A stretch of 64,000 nucleotides of DNA from Tridacna crocea (lineage: Eukaryota > Mollusca > Bivalvia > Cardiida > Cardiidae), in NCBI GenBank assembly GCA_943736015.1, contig OX031063.1:39448672-39512671 (forward strand). The letters are read 5' to 3'. Every line of letters starts with the position of its first letter. The first letter of the stretch is position 1. The position numbers and the translations under genes were made by a program. Positions 44,601 through 53,600 of this stretch are shown here, piece after piece. The notes under the pieces were generated by a model. It did not search any database. It worked only from the letters and a program-made list of their open reading frames with translations, and was not told the origin of the DNA.

Positions 44601-47600
44601 AAGCGATTTCTCGGTCAGTAAATTATTTTGACATTTAACCCAAAGTACAACGAGCATACTTGCTAAGGTTTCAAAGAGATCCTGCTCACTAAATAGAATA
44701 TTCTTACAAAAATTTTAAAAAATACGGCAACTGAATTAGCGTGGAACAACACCATTCAGTAAAATAACTTTTAAAAAAGATAAGAATTGATTGGCAATTA
44801 ACAGATATAGAATTGTGATTGCTACGATACAACAAATTTGCAGCAAACAGCTTTGAAAAGTGAAAAAAATGGGCAATTAAATCCTAACCAAACAACAGAA
44901 TTTTAGACTAATCAAAATTGGAAGCATTTACAGACGACAAAATAAATATGATTCAAAAAATGAAACTTGACTTTTAGACACAGATGAATAGAAAACATTC
45001 TCAATAAATTGTACAAAAGAAGTAAGATAATTTCTTTTATCGCGTGATAAGCAATGGCAGTATTTTCACCCGTGGCTGCGCCATTTGTGAAATTATAACA
45101 TACTGCTTGTCACTCGATGAAAGAAACTTCAGTTATACTCTGTAAAAAATTGTCATCCTCTATATGATCACATTAGTACACTGTGACTGGATAGTTTTGG
45201 GTTTTGATCTGCACCATATCTATTTTTGGAAAGCCTTCACGATGAATGGGATGCAAAATCAACTATATTAAAACATTAAGATATTAACATATAATACTTA
45301 ATGGCGGTGGTCTACATTATCAGTATGAACCAGGTAAACCCACGTCAGGACAGATACATGTATTCTGTAGAAATTTAGGGAAACATCTATAACAGCAATT
45401 TCATATATCGCAAAAAAATGTTGTTTGTTACTATTCATATGCAAGTTCCAAATCCGAGTGGGGAGGGTGGAAGAAGAATTTTTTTTTAAACATTTTATAT
45501 ATAAACACTGAATAAGATTATGGTCGACATGGTTAAAAACCAAAATAGCCAACGATTGAAGTGTTGCGGAAGGAATGACATTTACACTTGTTTAATTGCT
45601 TACGTGCACAGACCATGTAGTCAGACAGAAGCCGTCAACATTTGAATTTGCAAGAATGCCTTTTTGACAAAAAGAAACGGGAATACCTTGAGGCTCAGGC
45701 GAGACCATAGTCACTGGCTTCATCTTTTGTTCGAGTCTCACTGATCGCATTGGATTTCTCATGGGAGTGTACAAGGGCAAGACACTTAAGATTCCTAGCC
45801 TGGTGAAACCCAGGACAAGCGTAAATGTGTGAGCTGCCGCCGTGATATTACTGAAATAATGTTGAAAACGGCCCTAAACACTCTTTCGTCATTCATATGC
45901 TAGACGACAAGCGTTGATAGATAATTTTCAAATTCTCAAAAGATTATTATTTCTCAGAGTCTCTGCAGTGTCTTAACCCAAAGACGCCTACAAACAAAGT
46001 CAAAGTACTTAAAGGAAACCCGAATCATTTATACAGTGAGATTGAGGTGTCATGCCCGTCTGGTTACCATTTTCCCAGTGGACAGGAAGTCATCAATGTC
46101 ACGTGTTTACCACTTCCGGATCCATGTTACTGCAAAGCAGCCTGGGAGACATTGGATCGATATCTACTCATTTATGATTTCAATTGCACAGGTTCATAAG
46201 ATTTACAGAAAGTTCTAGGATTAGGACTGCAAGTATGTAAAACCACACTGAAACAGTAAAAGGGAACCAAAACCATTCGTATTCGAAAACATTGAGCAGA
46301 AGAAGTAATCTTTTATTGCTTTTGTATACTTGTGTTCAAAAAAATTATTTATTTTTACGAATCGGCAGTCAAATTGTATCTACTTGCTTAAGTGAAATTG
46401 AATATTTGGGTAAAGAAATCAGTGAAAATCTTGACATTCATGCATGAAACAGTGCACATTTACAGCTATTGTAAATATCCAGAGAAACCACTGTAAAACC
46501 AACTAGATATGAAATCACTAATCATTATCAAGTGACAAATGTAAATGACAAACCAATCTCAAACATCAACCATTTTTTTGTGAAAGCGCCACAAAGCCAG
46601 CGCTGTAGATTTAAGATCAGACTGCACGTTTTGTATTGAGTAATCTTGATCTATATCGGCTGTAAAAGCTATGTAACTCGCCATTGGTAGTAAACGAGCA
46701 AATGCTGATATAAGCTTGGCTCTTCTACTAACCGTGTTTGCCTTTGCAATGCCATGCGACTAGTTTTCTGTCTTACTGCGCTCGTGTATATTGGCAGAAC
46801 AATAAATTGGAAGATAAAAAAATATCATTATTGATAGAGTTTGAATATCGATAAACCAACAAAATCTATTAGAATCACTTCTAAGACTGTCTTGAATTTT
46901 TTCGAGGGACAGGTTTAGCGGACCCCCTCATCGTTATATCATGAGTAGCTTCAGTATTTTCTTACCTTGATAATTTTGAATTTTGAATATAACGGATAAG
47001 GCTCATGGAGATACGACCTCTGTAATTTTGTCAATTTTAAGAATATGGCTTTCTTTTGTCAGAGAAACACCGAGGCAAAACAACCGGGAAACGTTTTCTA
47101 GGTTCGTATAAATTCGATCTGGTAGTTTTGTTGTATTTCGGTTCGATGAGGAAGTCTGCATTTTGGTACTTATATCTTAATACGTGTTACTATCGTAGGC
47201 CTACAATAATATGGTGGACAGAAAAACGAATGGATTTGTGTACTTATTCAAGAATCTAGAACAATAATGTGATGCACACTTTGGGGAGGCATCAGTTTTA
47301 AAACTGCTTGAACCTGTTGATCTTTCATCTCGCATTTCGTTACAACTGCATGTATTCCTGAATGAATCTGTACGAAATGGGCCTACTGTCTGAATCCGTA
47401 AGTCATGATCAATGTGGCAGTGTAATGACTTTTGGTCTCTTACATGCCACTTATCACCTTTTTTAACCATAACGTACAGAAAGTCGTCTCATGCATGTTT
47501 TACAGGCTATATTATATGAGCTTTATTCGGGCTTAACATACATTCAAACTTTACTCCATGGTATTGGTGAAGGCTACATCAATTCAGCCTCAAATGATTA

Positions 47601-50600
47601 ACCAAACAGTATCAAGATAAATTTATTTGTAACGACCCTGAAAAAGGAAGTTTTTAAACGTTTTTGGAATTAACATGCTGATGACCAGCATTTTCTAGAC
47701 TCCAAACATGTTTTCAAAGCTTTCACAGACAATGCTGTGACTTTAACAACATTTCAATTGTCAACAGCTTTGAAGTTAGACAAGTCTATAACCTACATCT
47801 ATTGTCTAGTAAAGAGTTACTTAGAGAAGATGACATTGATTCTAGAATCTTTGGTATGCAACGATCCCAAAACACCGGACAACACGGTTACAAAACTTGA
47901 CGGGGAACCGTATCACATGAGTAGCAAAGTACGAGTTACATGCAAAGGAGGGCGTCATTTTCCAAATGGTCTAGAATCAGTCAATGTCACTTGCAACCCA
48001 CTTCCGCATCCGTGTATGTGTCTGGCTGAATGGATGAGGGAGGACAATTTTGATTTGATGAACGATTTTAACTGTACAGGTTAACTTTATTTTATTCGTA
48101 TAAGTATTGCAACCGAGAAAGGTCCGAATAGATGAATTGGTCTGCAATCAAGACTTAGCAGAGTTGGCGGTTCTGGGTAGACGATCTCATCGCGGACGGT
48201 ATTGATTTAAAATCAGACAGCACACTAAATGATCTTAACACTGTCGGAAAAGGCAAATAGAAAGTAAAGAAATGGACGTTTTATATATTATTACAAAGGT
48301 CGATATTTCTAAAGATTTGAGAGTCAAACTTTGTACACCACTTTGTTGTAGTTATTTGAATATGTGAAATAAGTATGTCGTCTGTACCAAGATATTCTAG
48401 TCATTGAAGGGTTGAGATGTCGAGAATTTGATGTCTAGATAGATATTTCGTGTGATTCAGATGACGAGCATACCTATGTTAAAAATGAGAGTGGAAACAA
48501 GACCATAACAAGAGGTAGTGAAGTATGAAAACAAAAATATAAAACACTTAGATGTTGACGTGCATTGCTGTTTTCAAACAATAAAAATATCAATAAATCC
48601 ATATAAATACGGAAAATTGATCGTATAAGTCTGCTTTAACTCTAGTAACATGTTTCTGAATCGAATTACAGATCCTGTATAAAGAATGTCGGCAGAAGCA
48701 GGAATGTGAATTTACAACTAGTGGTGTTGATTTGATTTAAATTTATTGTTGTTTCACAAAAAGAAAATAAAGCGTTCTGTTTTATCCGTGTAATGATATC
48801 TTGTACTTATTGAACTGAAATACTTTTGATAACCCGTCTGTCTGCCTTTCTGACTTTGTCTGTCTCTGTCTTTCCCTTTATATGTCTTCTGTCTGTCTGT
48901 CCCCATCTCCTGTCAACTGTTTTTGTTTACCCTCTTCATAAATTGTGACAGTAGATTCTTGGACATTGATAAGCTTAAACTTATCAATGAATGTTGCCGT
49001 TATAGCAACAAAAAAGTCATAATAGAGCCCTAAATACAGTTACGATTGGTTTGTGAAATAAAATCAAAGTCCATGAATGTTAGTTTTCTACGACAATAAA
49101 ACAATATACACGATATACTTATATCAAGAAAAGCGTATCCATCAACAGAAAAGTCAGCAGAAAATGACCTCATATGAGCCGTCTCTAGAACAACATGCAG
49201 GCTGCGGCTGCGGCTAATATAAAAGAGATTGCCTGTAATCTGAAATTGCAGTAATAAAATTGGCCTGCAACACGTTCTCCGAGCAGGCTAAACTGAGACG
49301 ACACTTTCCATTTGTATTCAATTTTCTTTTTTGCCCAAGTCAATTATACCACAAAATCCGAAGTAGCTGTAAATTGCCGTCTCGGATTAGCCTGCACGGA
49401 CTGCACAGGCTTACCCGAATCTACACTTAACGCAAATGTCCGAATGCCCCTTTTTCGTGTGTTAAAGGCCGCACAGACTAAAGTAAATGAGCCATGCTCT
49501 GTCAGGGAGTTTAATACATCTGCAATAAATATCGACCAGCATCCGTCCTGCGTAGACTGCACAACTGACATAGTTGGAAGTATTTCGCTATTGGTCAATT
49601 TTCTGTATTTCCAAGGACAAATGTTCCTTATGACTCAGTTGTTTGACAAAATGAATGTTATGGATCCACAGTGATATGATGAATTGCTTTGTATGATACC
49701 CCACAGAGATGTTGTAAACTACATTGTGACAGCGCCGCACGCATATGTGACCTAACACGCAAAAAGTGACCTTCTGGGTACTGCGAAAAGTATCAACGCT
49801 GGTCAGACTGTGCGAATTGCGCAGGCTTACCAGGTTTGATCATTTCCACGTTAATGACATTGTCTGTATTAAAAGTGGTAACTGTACCTTATTATACAAT
49901 CATTCTTTAATTATCAACTTACACTGACCTGTACCACTGCGGGGAATCACGTGACACAACAACAACAACAATGACCGATATTTGAAAAAATTCCCCGACT
50001 TCAGGTAAGAAAATCTTCAATAATTCCGTTAATACATGACCGATTGGAATTTGGTTTGAAGCAGAGAAGGCGGAAGGGCTCCAGGGATTTGCTTGATGTG
50101 TTAGATTTTTTAAACAACACCTGATAAAAAAGTTATTAACGAACAAACAAATTTTTTACCCTGGATAATTTGTTTGAATCTAACACATCAAGCAAATCCC
50201 CGGAGTCCTTCCGCCTTCTCTGCTTCAAACCAAATTTCAATCGGTCATGTATTAACGGAATTATTGTAGATTGTCTTACCTGAAGTCGGGGAATTTTTTC
50301 AAATATCGGTCATTGTTGTTGTTGTTGTGTCACGTGATTCCCCGCCATGTGTACTATAGTTGATCTATTGTCATCTAATTGATGTACAGAATTCCCAGTC
50401 TCTTTTTGCGTGATGGGTCATATATGTTTACCAAAGGAGTTCAAGGTATTTTCGAGTGCAGCTTCTGGAGTAACTTACTTGCTTGTCTGTAATTTCAGAT
50501 CAAACCATCAAAACCAAAGTCGAGACTCCCGCATCAATAGAATTACGGCCTGAAGAAATACTTGAGGCAGAAACAACAAAAGTAAATACACCTGGTGAGG

Positions 50601-53600
50601 AAGAGGAAACTGATCTAAATTCAATACCAGGTACACTTTATTGGAACAAATTATAGACACTTATCAAATGCAGGAGCATTGACACAGCTTGTTAAAAGTT
50701 CTATATAGATTTAGTTCATTATTCTGCTCTTTTTAGGAAAGCGCTGCTGAAAGTAAGTTGTTTGTTAGCGTTAAGCAGATCTTGTGTCATCGATAAGAAG
50801 TAATCGCATTGTAAACGTAAAGTATGCTCTCGTTGAGTATCATATTTGTAAAATGGATGGAGGAAGGAAGAATCTAAATGTATAGTTAAATGACAAACAT
50901 TCGAGTTTATAGAACTGTAATGCTTGAGCGATTTATTTATTTGTTTGTTTATTCATTTACATGCAGAGCGTTATTATTGATGTATTAAGTTGGATGGATT
51001 CTAGTACCACGCATTTGAATGCTGCACAAAGTATGAGAAATATGTAGAACATAGAATAGACCAAAGTTCCTTGCACTATGATATTGATTATACCCCCGCA
51101 AAACGAATGTTTTCGGGGGTATACTGGAATCAGTCTGTCTGTCTGTCTGTGTGTCCGTCCGTCTATCCGTGTGCCCGTCTGTCTACTAAATACTTTGCCT
51201 GTTTCTGGTGGGGGTATTAAGTGACAGGTCTAGTTTGCTCTGTCCTGATGTATTTCACATTCTAATGGCTATGCACAGAGAAGTTATTCATGATTGATCG
51301 TAATATTTCAGACAAACAATCGGTAGATCAAGAGACGAGTCCTGTCATCAACAAAGAAAATAATGTTCAGTCTGAGTCTAAAGCATCTGATGAAAATGAA
51401 AGTGGGGAGCATGAAGAGAGAAACGACTCAAATTTCAAAAGAGGTGATTTTCTGGAAACAAACAATGAAATATATGATACCGGAGAACAGACATATCGGG
51501 AAAATGCTTATCCTGAAGAAAAGATAGTTGAAAACAACGAACAACAAGATTCTAGTCAAAGTAAAGAGGATGCAACGGTAGCAGAAGAAGATCAAAATAA
51601 ATATCCCAGCAAAAATGGTGAAATATTAGACACAGAACCAGAAAAAGTAAACTTTGAAATTAAAAATATTAAAAACGAAGTCATTGACAATAATAATGTA
51701 CAATCCTTAGATCAACAAGTTAAACCAATAGCACACAGTTTTGTTGCAGACGAAGATGAACGGATCACAAATAAACATGAAATAGAAGACAAAATAAAAA
51801 CTGATGAAGAGAATGAGGGTAGTTATGAAACAATCGAGGAAGTAAGTTACGATAAAACTTCTGTTTCACAAGAAAATGAAATTAAAAATGTTCATCAAAA
51901 TGAACAAATATCGGAAGATGATAAATCTCTTGAAGAAGACATGACGAACGATATCACATCTGTCAAAGAAGATGAACCAGAAAATGTTGTCGAAGACGAT
52001 ATAGAGGAAAGTCCTAAAGAAAACCAAATTGTTCAGGAAATTCATGAATCAGACGAATCAACAACAGTTAATGACGAATCCGATGAAATAGAATCGTCCA
52101 ATGAAGACGAAGAAGAGGAAAAGGAAGAAAATGAAGAAAACGAAATTGAGGAAAAGTTCAACAGTGAACCAGAGGAGGAAGAGTGGGAGCCACAAGAAGG
52201 GGAAAACTATCAGGAAACTGTTGAATATCGAGAGAACATGAGACCAGAGGTTGTCCTTTTAGGAGAAACAATGCCATTCAACGAACATGAAATAAGTGGT
52301 AAGATTTATCAAAATATACACGCACTTGAATAAACATGTATGTAATCAGCTAATTAAGTTCCGCTGTAAACCATCTATTGATGCATTTATGTACTATTTA
52401 TATGCTAATACTCGTAAAGCTGACAATTTTACACAATGTACATGGACACTACTTGACTCAGAGGTCTTCTCTTGTTTTTAATTAAATAAATACAACTCTT
52501 GGAAAATTGAAATTGGGTAAGACATTATAGATCTACCTGAAATACTATGATTATATAAAAATACAATGCTGACACTTGATACAGAAAAAAATGTTGTTAA
52601 TGAATTTGATGTAACTTAAGTAAGGCCACTTGTGAACATACAAGACCTTTTGTTCAGATCACCCTATGAAATAAATTTAATAATTAGATTGGTTTTGTCA
52701 CGACTTTACTACAGAATCTTGTGTTTTTATGAACCTGAGAAAGAAATCTGAAGAAAATATGGTGGAAAAAAGGATGCATTTCTGGTAACCAACATGTGTA
52801 CTTTTTCACAAAGCTTGCAACCCTTTCAAGGAAACATTGCACTATTTGAACCAAATTTAATGTGTTGTCTGCCGGTGCTTATAATATGAATGTGTCTGAA
52901 AAAAAAACTGTTCTCTTTTTTGTACGATCAATGTATTTATACTTTGACTTTTTAAGATGAGGAGCCACATGATGCTGAGCAGGAAGAAGAGGCAGAGAAT
53001 TTTGTCGAGGTAGGCGATAATGAACACATTCGCAAAACAGAAGATGAGGAGAATAAAGGAGATAGCCAAATTCAAGAGAAACCGGTGGATGAAGAAGAAG
53101 AAGAAGAGCATAGAGAAATAGAAGAAGAGGAAGAACAAAGCAATCAAACTCAAAAGAAGTTTGGAGGGCGAGAAGAACATGAGGAGTATGATGAGACAGA
53201 AGATGAAGATGATACAGAAATTGAAAAAGAAACTGTAAAAGGCAATCAAATTGGAGAAAACTATGTAAATGCCGAAAACAAGTTAGAAGACCGTGAAAAA
53301 AAAGATGATAAGGAAAAAGAAGAAGAGGGCGTAGAAGAAGAGCAAGAGGTGGTAGAACCACCACCAGCTTTTTATGAAGCACAGAATTCTCCTTTTCACA
53401 GTAAGTTTAGAGCTTGTTTTAAATCCACAGTATTTGTTTGCCATACTTTTTAATATCAACTCTACATGTATCTGAGCCACGTCCTAACAAAATTCGAAAG
53501 ATCTTTTTACTCCTAACCATCAATTCTGTAGCTACTAAGTTTTTTAGCACTTCTTATTTTTTTCAAAATTAAGCCCAAGGATCAAAACTGGTCTTTCCCA

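Noticed and set aside
52857-53480. Long minus-strand frames rich in Leu/Phe
   Set aside because: Antisense of the acidic exon 7; Glu codons read backwards give Leu/Phe.
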